This document shows positions 35,701 through 53,807 of a stretch of DNA of 64,000 bases, piece after piece. The stretch lies in assembly GCA_003864495.1 (NCBI GenBank), contig PEDN01001355.1, positions 682,001 to 746,000 of the forward strand. Reading direction: 5' to 3'. A program made the position numbers and the translations under genes. Source of the DNA: Nemopilema nomurai. Its lineage: Eukaryota; Cnidaria; Scyphozoa; Rhizostomeae; Rhizostomatidae. Under the pieces are notes generated by a model, which ran no database searches, was not told the DNA's origin, and saw only the letters and a program-made list of their open reading frames with translations. Numbering within the stretch: the stretch's first letter is position 1; the number at the start of each line of letters is the position of its first letter.

Positions 35701-38700
35701 ATTTTGTGAAGTCTGGCACTACTTTTTTGTGGGAAATAGGTAAGTGGTCAAGAAATGTATCTTGTCTCTTCGTTCCCAGGCTACCTCCCGACTCACGGAG
35801 GGTCCTGAGTTCAATCAGCTGAAAATGAGTACCTAGTTGAAACACGTCCTGGGCAGTTAGAAGGTGGCACGGGAAGGAACTGGCCACCCTACCATTAATT
35901 GACCTGGCTAAAGACGAGGTTCCCGCACATTCCCAAACGTTCGATATCGAATATAGGACTAATATTTTCTTTACTTTAGATTAAACTTCTTTGTTGAATT
36001 TGGAGTTGCCTGGAAAAGTTTTCAAAAGTGAATGCAAAAGCAACAATTTGCAAGGAATGTCCATCGAGGGACGACCACCAAATATACGGTCAATGACTTC
36101 TTGCCTGTAATGACATGGTGATGTGAGGAATTTATGAAATACAATGGATTCCGGGAAAGACATCTTTGACTGGGCAGTGGCGTTCCTAATTAGAGACCAA
36201 TGGGGCCTTGTCCCCCCATAATTTTCTCGGGCCCCTTTATTTCCCCCTTAATATAAGCTATAATTATGTTTTTACTCTAGGTCTAGTCTTTGACTATGGT
36301 TTTGATTCCATTATGTTCTAAATACGCGTCATAATTCAACATTGTTTTTTCAACTCTGTTATTCGTTTACAGAATCTGGGACACGAGAAGTTTGAAAGTG
36401 GCAAGAACGTTTCCAATTAAGCAATATTTTCAGGTGAGTTTTCCCGTACGCATTATTGTTTTGAGTTACTGTTCTGAATTTGAAGTCGACCTCCACTTAG
36501 TTTTGATTTTCATTCCCATCAATATTTATTTTCTTTGAAAACCCCTTCGCAGCGTCCAAGAAAGGAGTTTTAAAGCAAGCCAGCCTATACTGGAGCGGCT
36601 GTTAGGTGGCGTCTTATTTAGATTTATATTCATAACAACTTAAAACAGTACATTCCGGGCGTCTAATTTAGATTTATGTGCCTTCTCAACTTTTCTAGAC
36701 GTGCTGTGATGTATCGTCAGCTGGAACGTATATCGTTACTGGCAGCACTGGCTTCAATGGTAATGGATGCGAAGTCACTGTAAGTGTATATATGCAACAC
36801 AGTACAATATCGTGGGCTTAATTGGTTTCTAATTGAAAGACTGGTACTTCAGATTTCAGAAACTGCGCAGTGATTTAAAAGTGGGGGTTGGGGGGAGGCT
36901 GAGTAGCTAACTGGCTTGGGGTACGGGGTCTACCACGGCAAATTTGTTGGAGGCGACGCCCTTTAGGAAGTTGGAAAACGCGCCCGTCAAAAACAACTGG
37001 CTTCTTCGTGTCCACGTTTATATGTTGTTTGGTTCAGAGAAGATTTCAATAAGATATTATGAAAAGATACATACATTATAGCCAAAAAATTAGCAAGTAA
37101 GCCTTCTCTAAGCAACATTCTCATAGGTATAGGCAGTCTTGTGATATTTTGAAGTTCCATGTTGATTTAAATATTCCAGAGCACACTCTCCACAAGTGGT
37201 AAAGAATCGCTTTTATTCTTCTGTCGTGCTATGTTCTGCCTCGAAGCAGACTGCCTTCAGAAGCACCATTATGAAGCCATGGAAAATGCTTAAAAGTTTT
37301 CTACAACAAATTACTTGTTCACAAAGTTCCTGAACCATAAGCGAAATTTTTTCCAAGTTTTTCCAGTTTAAGGTGGAAAGGTGTCTCGATGGATGTCGTA
37401 GCACTGTCTGTAAGAGTAATTGACGCAGCAAGAGGATGCTTAATAGGCGTAAAGGCTACGTTTCAGCATTGCAGAGTGCTCTGTGAGCTGACAATGAATA
37501 ATTCTTTACACTGGTTTAGACGAGTTTGCTAAGTTTTGGCCAGGGGCGCATCCATAAAAAGCTAGAAGCAAGAATTCATACCGAACAAGAGCAAGCCAAG
37601 TAATCATTAAATGGGAAGGCTAAAAAGAGACAATTAAGGATTTGCTGGTTCCTAAGAGTATGCTTTGTACACCTGACACTGATTCATGTAAATGTTGCTT
37701 TCCTTCCTTTCCATCCATCGATTTCAATGAAAAATTGAAAATTCCAAATTTTTAGATTTTTCAGGTAAATATTTGAAAAACGTGCGGGAGCTATCGCCCC
37801 TAGCCCCATGGCTGCGCCATCCATGTCTCATTAATAATCTGTGCCAAATTTACTTGCAGCGCACATCTATTGTTTCCTGGCTCCCTCAAGCATCTTTCTC
37901 CTAAAGGCAACACAGAAAGCTTTGCCGTATGTCCCCAGGCTCATGTTTACTGTGAGACTCCTTTGTTTTCCCAAGCAGCTGAGACAAACAGCTGCCCATG
38001 CACAGTGAGACGCACTCTAAAAATTCATGCTAATGCAATTTAAAATGTCGAAAATGCTGAAAGTTTTTCATTAAAACAACTTGAAATGCGTTTCCAACTG
38101 CGGGTATTTTTTTAATCGCGAGTAAATATGTCCGACGATCTACAAAACGTGGCTTGATGACTTTCTTTGCTCTGAGTTAGAAATCTTAATGCATTTCTTT
38201 TTCTACCAATTGCTGTGCTATTTTGATGTTTGACTGTAACAAGTTGCAACCATGCTATCAAAAGTGTTCCTTGATTAACATTTGACGTTGTCCATGCTTG
38301 ACATTTTCTCATTTTAATCATGAATGTCTTTAGCATTCCAGCTGTTTTGCGTAGAGATCGAAACCCCCTGATGATTTCATAGGCCCATGAATTCAGATCA
38401 TCATTTGACATACTTCCCGATATATCTTCTGGATGACACCTTCAATATTTTTCTGTACCTACTAATGGTGTAGCGTAATTCTTTAAACGGAGAAACATTT
38501 TTGGTAGCCTCGTTAAGCTTGTTCAAAGCTATTCAGAATCTATTTCCACTTAACGTGGGAATGCAATTTCATGCCAACTAACAGAAGTGGCTACTTGTAG
38601 GTATGGGATGTACGCGAAGGTAGAGCTGTAGAAGACCTTCGAGGGCACTCTCAGAAAGTATCCGATTGTCGCTACATCACGAGTTGGTCAAATCATGGTC

Positions 38701-40673
38701 CTGGTTCCCTGTAAGTAGACGTAATGAGAACCATGCTAAGAATTGGACAGGATTTTAATGTTACTTTGAAAGCAGTCGTTTCTTTTTCTAAAGGTCAAAA
38801 TACCTAGCAGCCCCTGATTTTGTGAAAGTAAAGTTGTGGATATGAAGTAGAAAATACGAAGTAAGAAAATTTTTTTGTTTCCGAGTGGAGCCCCATAGTA
38901 CCATTAGATGCCATCCTCATTATAGATTTCAAAGGATTTAATGGGAATGATTTCCAAATTACCTTGAGATGATCTTTTTCGTTTTCATTTTTTAATAACA
39001 AACCTTTTTAGTTACTTGAGCAATGGAAAACTGGACAGATATTGGTATACGAATTCTAAAATATTGCATGGCCCTAAACATATTTGAGCTCCTAAGGAAA
39101 TATTGAGAAATATTTTTCTGTTGTGCTAGCATATACTTTTCTTATCGAATGCATTTGTTGTTAAGCAAGAACAATTGAGGATGGACGCTAAAATGGTATT
39201 GTGTGAAATGTGTTGTATTTTGCCACGTTTTGTTTGTGCTGTGAATTATGTTCAGTGTGAATTCAGTTGAACGGAGGCCGCATGCATTTTGTGTCCGAAA
39301 TTGAGACTGATCACATAAAGGGGAACCAACATGGTAGCATGTTCCCTTAAAAAATCTGCCCATGTTGTTAATGTTTTTTCCCTATTCCCCACACTTATTT
39401 TGAATTGCTTTTTTCAGGCTGGTCAGCGTATCTCTCGACTGCAGTATCAAAATATGGAGCCCAGATGTTAAACGTACGTAAAAGGCTTTTCCTTACATTT
39501 CTATCATTAGTGAGGGCAATCACAAAACGGAACGGCTTTTGAGAAATGTGTACACAGAGATATCGATTTTGACCAGAGTCCAGAAATTGCTCCTGCTCCC
39601 AGTCGTGGAGCCGTCAATTTTTCTGGACACTGATTTTGACAAAATCCAAAAAAAATAATTTCTGCAAACATTTAACTAAACATGCATATAATCTTAGGGA
39701 CTTGCTCCCATCTCCTTTCTATTTTTGGCTACTGTTGACCTCTTGCATTTACAATTGTCTTTTTCGGAACACACGTTGATAAAAACTTTTCGTAAATTGA
39801 AGTGTCCAACCAGTTTGAATATTCGAAATTATTTATTATTTGTTTATTTCAGAGCTTGTTTTTTCTAGATGCTCTTGTTTCTGAGGTCGTGCCATCTGCA
39901 AAAGAACTCACATCTGTTTCCTCATTTCAAGATGGCAGGTAAAGCTCTTATCTTGCCTAAATAAATTTACTCCAACTCTAATCTGCGTGCTTCAGCCTAT
40001 CACAAATTGATCTGGCTCCTTACCTCAGTTCTGTTCACCCTTCCTCGACTTACCTTCTGCTAACCGTACATTTCGTACTTAGCTTTTCCCCAATCCCTCT
40101 CTGCTGTACACTATCTTACCTTGTTAGCTTAATTTGAATTTATTTTATTTTATCCTAAACCATATTGGCATATTGTTTCTTTTAGAATGTCAGCTTAAAC
40201 ACTTAGCATACTAATCTTATTCAAAAGTTTTCAAAAGACTTCTTCAAAGCTTCCTCACATTTCTTCTAAGTTAGATATACGATATATCAGTTCATATTCT
40301 CATATCTGTATGGTGGATAAAGTAAAAACGTTCATCATCCAATATCTCATTTCTTTATAGTTGGTCTTACAATTTGATTTTTTTTACTTTGCGAAATTCA
40401 AAGGTAGTAGCAATTAAGCGGCGTTTACAAAGTGATCGCAGACGTTTTTATTTTTGCTTCCTCAAAAAATGAACAATAAATATACGAAATATCACGTATG
40501 TATTTTCTTTGATCGTATGGACACAAAATGTTTCTCCAGATGATGAACTGAAATTGATGGCTATTTCTTGATTTATCAGGTTCGTCGTTGGAACATTTGA
40601 GTACGGGATTCATTATTGCAAAGTAGTTGAAGAGGAAGGCGGCCTAAAGATTAATCGTGTTCTCAGATTTTGA
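32787..40673 (+). CDS. WDR31: WD repeat-containing protein 31 orthologue
   Basis: A WD40 propeller protein linked to ciliary (intraflagellar transport) function in animals. Eleven exons: 32787-32972, 33606-33680, 33980-34121, 34395-34495, 35489-35556, 36373-36433, 36699-36779, 38601-38710, 39418-39473, 39869-39938, 40580-40673. They sum to 1044 nt, giving 347 residues plus TGA (human 367). Family landmarks are MG-x3-SK at the start, CISGGSGG, ARWDAHDKEITQV, YSASRDKLIKVW, VSGSRDNTVRLWD, RNMVTDVKW, GEDKIMKIWDTR, FPIKQYFQTCCDVS, GSTGFNGNGCEVTVWD, LDCSIKIWSPD and FEYGIHYCKV. Intron 5 keeps the conserved DKIMKIWD only if a GC donor at 35557 is used; all others are GT-AG. The MGxxxS start suggests N-myristoylation, also present in human WDR31. 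Confidence 0.94.
35617..35935 (+). mobile_element. Possible tRNA-derived SINE fragment
   Basis: A pol III A-box-like segment (GGTAGTGTAGTGGTT, 35621-35635) and a B-box-like word (GAGTTCAATC, 35817-35826) occur in one strand. They are followed by a phrase (GAAAATGAGTACCTAG) that also follows the tRNA head in several invertebrate SINEs. The A-B distance of about 180 bp is too long for an intact promoter, so this would be rearranged. It lies in WDR31 intron 5. No target duplication was found. Confidence 0.3.
37541..37822. mobile_element. Possible decayed hAT-like MITE in WDR31 intron 7
   Basis: The left end reads CAGGGGCGCATCCAT. The right end, reversed, reads GGCGCAGCCATGGGG, a near match to the internal part of the left end with the final CAGG lost or mutated. 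No target duplication remains. The C-rich and G-rich subterminal sequence is like the clear hAT elements elsewhere in this window. Confidence 0.4.
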
Positions 40674-40837
40674 TTTCAAACGTGTCTGATCATAAAAGTG
40701 TTGAAACATTGATTGATTTCTAGTTAACCGATCGCTTTAACGGTCATAGATCGTTTCCTTCAAGCTTTTCCAGGTGCTACTGGTCAGGGCACGTACCGCA
40801 TTTTTGCGTCAAGGAGCTATTTCTTCTTACTCGATTA

Positions 40838-41209
40838 CCGTAAATCCTCGAATTAGCCCCTGGGGGCTTATTTATTTTTGACATTTTTGGATTGGAGCTT
40901 ATTGGAGGGGGGGGGCTTATTCGAGGGGGGAGGCTTATAAAATTATCTGAAACATGCCGCATGAATAGATAACTTTTTAAATTTCTTTCTTTTTATAATA
41001 TAAAAAATAATCTAAGTACAAAGTAACATTTGATCAAGTTCCTAACAAAAATATAAATTTTGTGGTAATTCATTAAAATGCCAAAGGCAATCTCAGGAGT
41101 CGAAAATAAAAAAATCGAGAGGGGCTTATTCGAGGGGGGCTTATTGAAAATTTGTAATTCTAGGGTGGGGGCTTTTTCGAGGGGCGGGGGGCAATTCGAG
41201 GATTTACGA
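40838..41209. mobile_element. MITE, 372 bp, TA target duplication, between WDR31 and CDC7
   Basis: The inverted ends share CGTAAATCCTCGAATT, followed by C-rich sequence on each arm. TA flanks both sides (40836-40837 and 41210-41211). The interior carries several copies of a GGGGGCTTATTCGAG-type word in both orientations. There is no coding capacity. It lies less than 200 bases after the WDR31 stop codon, so it could form part of the WDR31 3' UTR. Confidence 0.85.
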
Positions 41210-41299
41210 TACTTAAAAAAAATAGCAGACAATTTTTCGTGCAGTGGTATGGAAAAAGGTGACAAATTTATAAACAGCAGTTTCAGAATAATGGGGAAT

Positions 41300-41464
41300 C
41301 AGGCACCGCTGAGCAGGAGGGACTGAGGGGGCTTTAGCCCCCCAGTTTGTGCAAAAAATGCCAAATAATAAGTAATATACTACCAGTAAAGCCTCTTTGT
41401 AAATGGTTTAATCCTCCCCACTTTCTTAGACCCCCCCGCTTTTCTCAACGCTCCGCGGTGCCTG
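41300..41464. mobile_element. Probable hAT-like MITE, about 165 bp
   Basis: Left end CAGGCACCGCTGAGC pairs with the right end, which reversed reads CAGGCACCGCGGAGC (14 of 15). Subterminal G-rich and C-rich tracts match the style of the other hAT-like elements. The flanking octamers are not identical, so the insertion is old or the ends are slightly misplaced. Confidence 0.65.
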
Positions 41465-41940
41465 GAAATTAAACTGTAAAGGGAATGGACAGTGGCGCTA
41501 ATGGGGGAGAGGGTTTGCAAAAGAATCATTTCAATGCTTCAAATGCATCGCTGCGTAGGAGCCTGAGACGGTTGCGGCATAACGGCGGGAAAGTTTCCTT
41601 GTCGCTGATTGGTTGATGTTGGTGCTTGCTCTTTGAATCAGGCCTAAACTAATTCAAGCTAGAAGATTAAAGTGTTTGTTTTCGCAATTGAGATGACAAG
41701 GCCTTGCATGGAGTTGGATTATATGCAAGGCATTTAGGTGCTAACAGTTTCTAGCAAATACTTCAGGCATTTAATATTGACTGGTTATTTGGTGCAGTCT
41801 CTAATTTGACATTTAGTTCTTTGAAAAAGAAAACTCGTCACAATTTCATCAGGTTAGGCCTACTAGCTGTTGCTAGCATGCACACATGACAGCTGGAAAG
41901 TTGTTCAGGATAAGCTGGAGTCCAGGAAATCTTCGAGACA

Positions 41941-49671
<7,731 letters not shown>

Positions 49672-51912
49672 CACCGTTACTTCGACTAAAAATGTTCATT
49701 TGCGCGTAAGCGACAAATACTGGCTCGTTAGTCTCCTCTATACGTGCGAAATACGGATTCCGGTTTGCGATTACAAACTGGGTGTCACTTCCAAATGGTT
49801 GTCGACAATGTGACCTTGGAGTATGAGTTGACTTCAATCTAGTAGGAGTATGGTACTAAAGGTGTCCTCCTAGTCAAAAAATGTTCCCCAACTTCTTGGC
49901 GGTACTGAAAGAATCAATTGGGTGTGCCAGAATTAATTATGACAAAATCAAAGCTCTACAGGCACAGTTTGCATCAAGCTTTTTCTCAACCGTCAAAGAG
50001 CCATCCGCAATTTTTCAAACGTCACTGAATGTTGCACAAGATATTTGACGTCACACTTAATAGTTCGCATTGAACCATGTTTGGAATATTGTCAGTTTTT
50101 TCTTTGCGGTTTTGTACAGAATAGTAGTATTATGCTTTTGGAGAAATGTAAATAGAAAAATAAACTATTCAAAATATAACTCCATGATAGGTTAGGCAGA
50201 TGCTGTGATTGCCGTCGCCAGATATGCTTTTGCTGTTTCTAATTTCGAAATCCCCATTCAGTGTTGTAAATACCCGGCTTAAGTGAGATCATCTACACAA
50301 TGTTAAATTTCAATCTATGGCCTTCGTTTAATCATACCTGGATTGCGCATGGACTAGTCCTTCCCCGAAGATTAATTGGAATCATGAATTCATTACTCGA
50401 TTTTCTGCCTGAAAATTGAACTACATCATAGAGAAAGATTTGAATCGCCGATTCTCAGGTCGGTGTTCCCATGATTTGCTTTTAATGGTGATCATTCCTG
50501 GTATTGTCAGTAAACAACTCCCACAAGTCTTTGCAGTGTTTTGGTGGCTTGTCGTCTCGCAATTCCAAATTCACCCTTTTGCTTTTACTTGTTACTTGTA
50601 TATTTTATTATTTTAGCCATATTGATATGTGAATTTTGTTTTTCAACATGTACATAACACATTTTGTTTTTTTCTCAAATTTTTAAACAAGAAGGATGAA
50701 TGCTTTATTAAATGAATTATATTGAAGATAGCAACGAGTGTTTCTGAAGTCTGTCTCGAGTGAACCTTCCTCTCTCCACATTCCCTTGTTCGCCTCCTCC
50801 TATTTTCCTTCCTTTCCCCACCTTCCCCCTCCCCACCTTGTCACAAAGGCTTACTCTCTCCATCCAGTCAAGGGCTGCCCCCCACTCTTTCTATTCATAA
50901 AAACTACACCTGGAATTGTTCGATGTTTCTGAAAACTAGGCCATCGAAGCATTCTCCGAAGTGGTGGTGGAGGCTGCTTGACTTTGCTTTGTCTGCAAAA
51001 GATAAGAATAAGAAACAGCTTACCCAGGGGGATGTTAAGAGCTTTGGCTCAAGACGTTTTGTTTCAAAGAAAACCAGATGCACATTTTGGTGTTCCCAAA
51101 AGAAGCAGTCGATAGACCATAGCATTTTGTTTGTCATACAATTTTGTTTGGTTCAAATTCCAACGTATTATTTATTTGGTTGGTAGAATGTTTGTCGTAT
51201 CCACTGCACCTGTGCACTTTCCTCGGAATCGTCGCACGACTTTCACTGCTATTATTTCAAACGCGTGAAGCATCTAGGACTTATATTCTACTTTCTCTAG
51301 ACTTCAGATGAGAAATAGATACACATTTATAGTTTCCTTTGAGCCATTACTAGATTATTTTATTTGTCACACGCCAAACAATTCAACACTGGCTTTTAGA
51401 GGACAAGCTCTCGTTCTGCGCTGCTAGTAGCAACGAAAATTCCGTACGGGAGTGTATTGTGATGATGCTAAAGCCTAGAATTATGGTGCGAAACCATTTC
51501 GATTGGCCTGGTGAGAACGCATTTCAATTTCGTTTAAAGCTAGTAGTCCCTGTGAGACAATTTGTAGTCCCTGCGGGGAAATGACTTTTCATAATCCTAA
51601 TGACTAAAAGAATTCCTGGAGCCTTGTTACAAAAATTGCACCGCTTACTGTATTGTCGTGGAATTTTTACTTTAGTGCAATGGGAAACAAGCTTATGAAA
51701 CAGTGTTCATCCAATCACGTTATCAAGAAGAGGATCAATTTTCTCGACACAAAGTGTTAATCAACAAAAGAACATGCCCATCAAGGGAGTTTGAAAGATT
51801 CTCGACGATCAATATACCGTGCTAAGCTGTCAACTGCCACGACGTAGCACGACGGTCTTGACAAGAAATGTGACTGCAATATTGAAGAAAGCAACTTCGT
51901 GTTGGCTTGAAG
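49672..51912. other. Intergenic region between CDC7 and the 51.9-kb intronless gene
   Basis: It contains the CDC7 3' UTR and a pyrimidine-rich tract at about 50756-50840. An open frame at 50923-51186 has a basic composition but no recognisable domain, no ortholog-like motif and no clear context, so I do not call it. The region just before 51913 should hold the promoter of the next gene. Confidence 0.5.
50159..50164 (+). promoter_or_regulatory. Probable polyadenylation signal of CDC7
   Basis: AATAAA about 490 bases after the TAG stop, with T-rich and AT-rich sequence around it. Assigned by position. Confidence 0.5.
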
Positions 51913-53436
51913 ATGGCTGACGAAGAAGGGACACCTCTATCCAAGTCATGGGTACGCGCTTTGGCAGTAAGGCAGAGAAATTTTATCAGCGGTTTGAAGA
52001 AAACGAACAAAGTTCACGAGCGAGAGTACAACTCCTTCGTGCAAAAACAAAATGTACTGAAAACGAAACTTATGGAGAACCAAATCAAGCGGGACAAGAT
52101 TTTGAATAAGACACACAAAAAGGCGCACGTGAAGTCTTTATCTCGATCTGCGGAAGATTTGAAAGCAGAAGTTGAAGGGCAGCTCTCTAAACAGGAGCTA
52201 CGAATTAATGAAAAGAGGCTAACTATGGACGATCCGCATGGACGACTGGAATTTAGGGGACTGAGGCCTCGTGCATATTCAAAAAGCGAACAGGACTTAA
52301 GAAGTATCCTACCAGATGACAGGCCAGCTACGCTGAAGACCTCAACCTCTTTCGAGGATGGAAAGGGCCTCGTTCTGCCAAAAATCTGTCTGAGCCAACC
52401 AAGCTGTACAGCGAATCATTCACTGTCTCCAGCGTCAAGTTACACGGCACTAAACACTGTTCACTCGAGGTATTTGCAAAGGAGTTTATCCACTGGGTTG
52501 ACTAGCAGTGATTTAAGAAGTGTCAGTTTGACGAGGCTGAATGATGCAGAAAACAGATCTTTTGACGAGAGAAATTTGAGCGTAAGAAGGATTGACGAGG
52601 CACGACGAGTAAGCGTGGGAGGAAGAGTGGCCACTGCACGTGATGCGGATTCTGCTTATCCTGGATTGAAAGGGAAACAAGCTCACTTTGGTAGAACAGC
52701 AAGGAAGGTTAGTGCTTGTGATAGGCCCATTGCTAGGCATGCCTTTGATGACATGCCTGATGCTTCTACGTGCTTAAACAATGTCAACGTATCGGACCAA
52801 TTGGACCATACAGCCAATGGAGAGCATATGGCTGCGTCGAGAAGAACGCGAATAATCAGTGCTTGTGACAGGGCCGCTGCGTTGCATGGACCTGATGATG
52901 CACCGGAGGCTGTAAGTGGTTCGAATGCAGCAAATCAATTATGGCAATGTGAAATAATCAACTTGAATGCTGGGAAAAAGGGGCGAAAGATTGGCGCTTG
53001 TGATAGGCCAATTGCTCGACACGCGTTTGGTGACATCACAGAAGTGGTAACAAATTTAGGTGTTGCAAAAAGAGCTGAGCATGGCGATAAAGCGCAACTA
53101 TCCAATTCAACTGGAAGAAGACGACGGGTTGGTGTTTATGAAAACCCTTTTGGAGCTGTAGAGCTGAGCCACAATGCTACGGCTATGCATCAGAATTCAG
53201 GTACCACAGAGACAGGAGACACGCCACCTCCTGGTGTTGGGAAGACTTCAAACTGCATGATCGGTGCCTCTGAAACTTCAATTAATTGTAATGTTAGACC
53301 ATTGTCGTCGACTCTGAGCCTCCCCAACTTGGGGGTGGTAAGAAGGTGCTTACCTCTGCACCAAGATAGTCATGCGTTGATTCAACGGCAGAGGAGTAGT
53401 CCAGACGTTGTTGTGGTGCCTGCAAAAGACGCCTAA
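51913..53436 (+). CDS. Unrecognised intronless gene: 507-aa basic Ser/Arg-rich protein with four internal repeats
   Basis: A single open frame from ATG 51913 to TAA 53436. The context AAGATGGCT is a good Kozak match and the ATG is preceded by an in-frame TGA at 51901-51903 region reading. Residues about 10-75 form a charged helical segment (RQRNFISGLKKTNKVHERE, FVQKQNVLKTKL) that could be a short coiled coil. It is followed by Ser-rich linkers with RxxS kinase-type sites (SLSRSAEDL, AYSKSEQDL, RRVSVGG). From about residue 263 there are four imperfect repeats spaced 45-48 residues, keyed by RKVSACDRPIARHAF, RIISACDRAAALHG, RKIGACDRPIARHAF and RRVGVYENPFGA. No signal peptide, transmembrane segment or known domain is seen. 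Neighbouring genes have 9-17 introns, so the lack of introns stands out. Function unknown. An AATAAA lies at 53802. Confidence 0.82.
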   Translation: MADEEGTPLSKSWVRALAVRQRNFISGLKKTNKVHEREYNSFVQKQNVLKTKLMENQIKRDKILNKTHKKAHVKSLSRSAEDLKAEVEGQLSKQELRINEKRLTMDDPHGRLEFRGLRPRAYSKSEQDLRSILPDDRPATLKTSTSFEDGKGLVLPKICLSQPSCTANHSLSPASSYTALNTVHSRYLQRSLSTGLTSSDLRSVSLTRLNDAENRSFDERNLSVRRIDEARRVSVGGRVATARDADSAYPGLKGKQAHFGRTARKVSACDRPIARHAFDDMPDASTCLNNVNVSDQLDHTANGEHMAASRRTRIISACDRAAALHGPDDAPEAVSGSNAANQLWQCEIINLNAGKKGRKIGACDRPIARHAFGDITEVVTNLGVAKRAEHGDKAQLSNSTGRRRRVGVYENPFGAVELSHNATAMHQNSGTTETGDTPPPGVGKTSNCMIGASETSINCNVRPLSSTLSLPNLGVVRRCLPLHQDSHALIQRQRSSPDVVVVPAKDA

Positions 53437-53801
53437 GAAGAATTCTACAAACCCCCATAGAGCACGTTGAAGTGAAGCAGGTTCCACCTTTATGTGGTAC
53501 CCTTTCTTGTGGCAGGTGGAGAAAAGCCCTTCAGTCATGCCCCCACCTCCTCCCCGACCATTTGTCGCTAGATTAAGATGTTTTCGTCCAAAGTGTGCTT
53601 TTTTTGTTACGTAAAGCCAATAACTGCCCAATTGATAACCCGCAACGACCGGGTGTTCTATTCCTTCTTTGAGCCTTTTTTGGGCATAAATATCGGCGTT
53701 TTTGATACTTTTCAATTTACTAATCAAGTTTGGATGCAATGCCACGAATACTTCTGCACGATTACATCGGAGCATTCTCCATAAAGTTCAATGTTCTGTA
53801 T

Positions 53802-53807
53802 AATAAA
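53802..53807 (+). promoter_or_regulatory. Probable polyadenylation signal of the 51.9-kb intronless gene
   Basis: AATAAA 366 bases after the TAA stop, followed by AT-rich sequence. Confidence 0.55.

Noticed and set aside
36176..36250. CAGTGGCGTTCCTA-type transposon end in WDR31 intron 5
   Set aside because: Looks like a hAT terminus but no inverted partner or target duplication could be found.
50923..51186. Basic open frame in the gap after CDC7
   Set aside because: No ATG context, domain, splice logic or neighbour supports it; composition alone is not enough.
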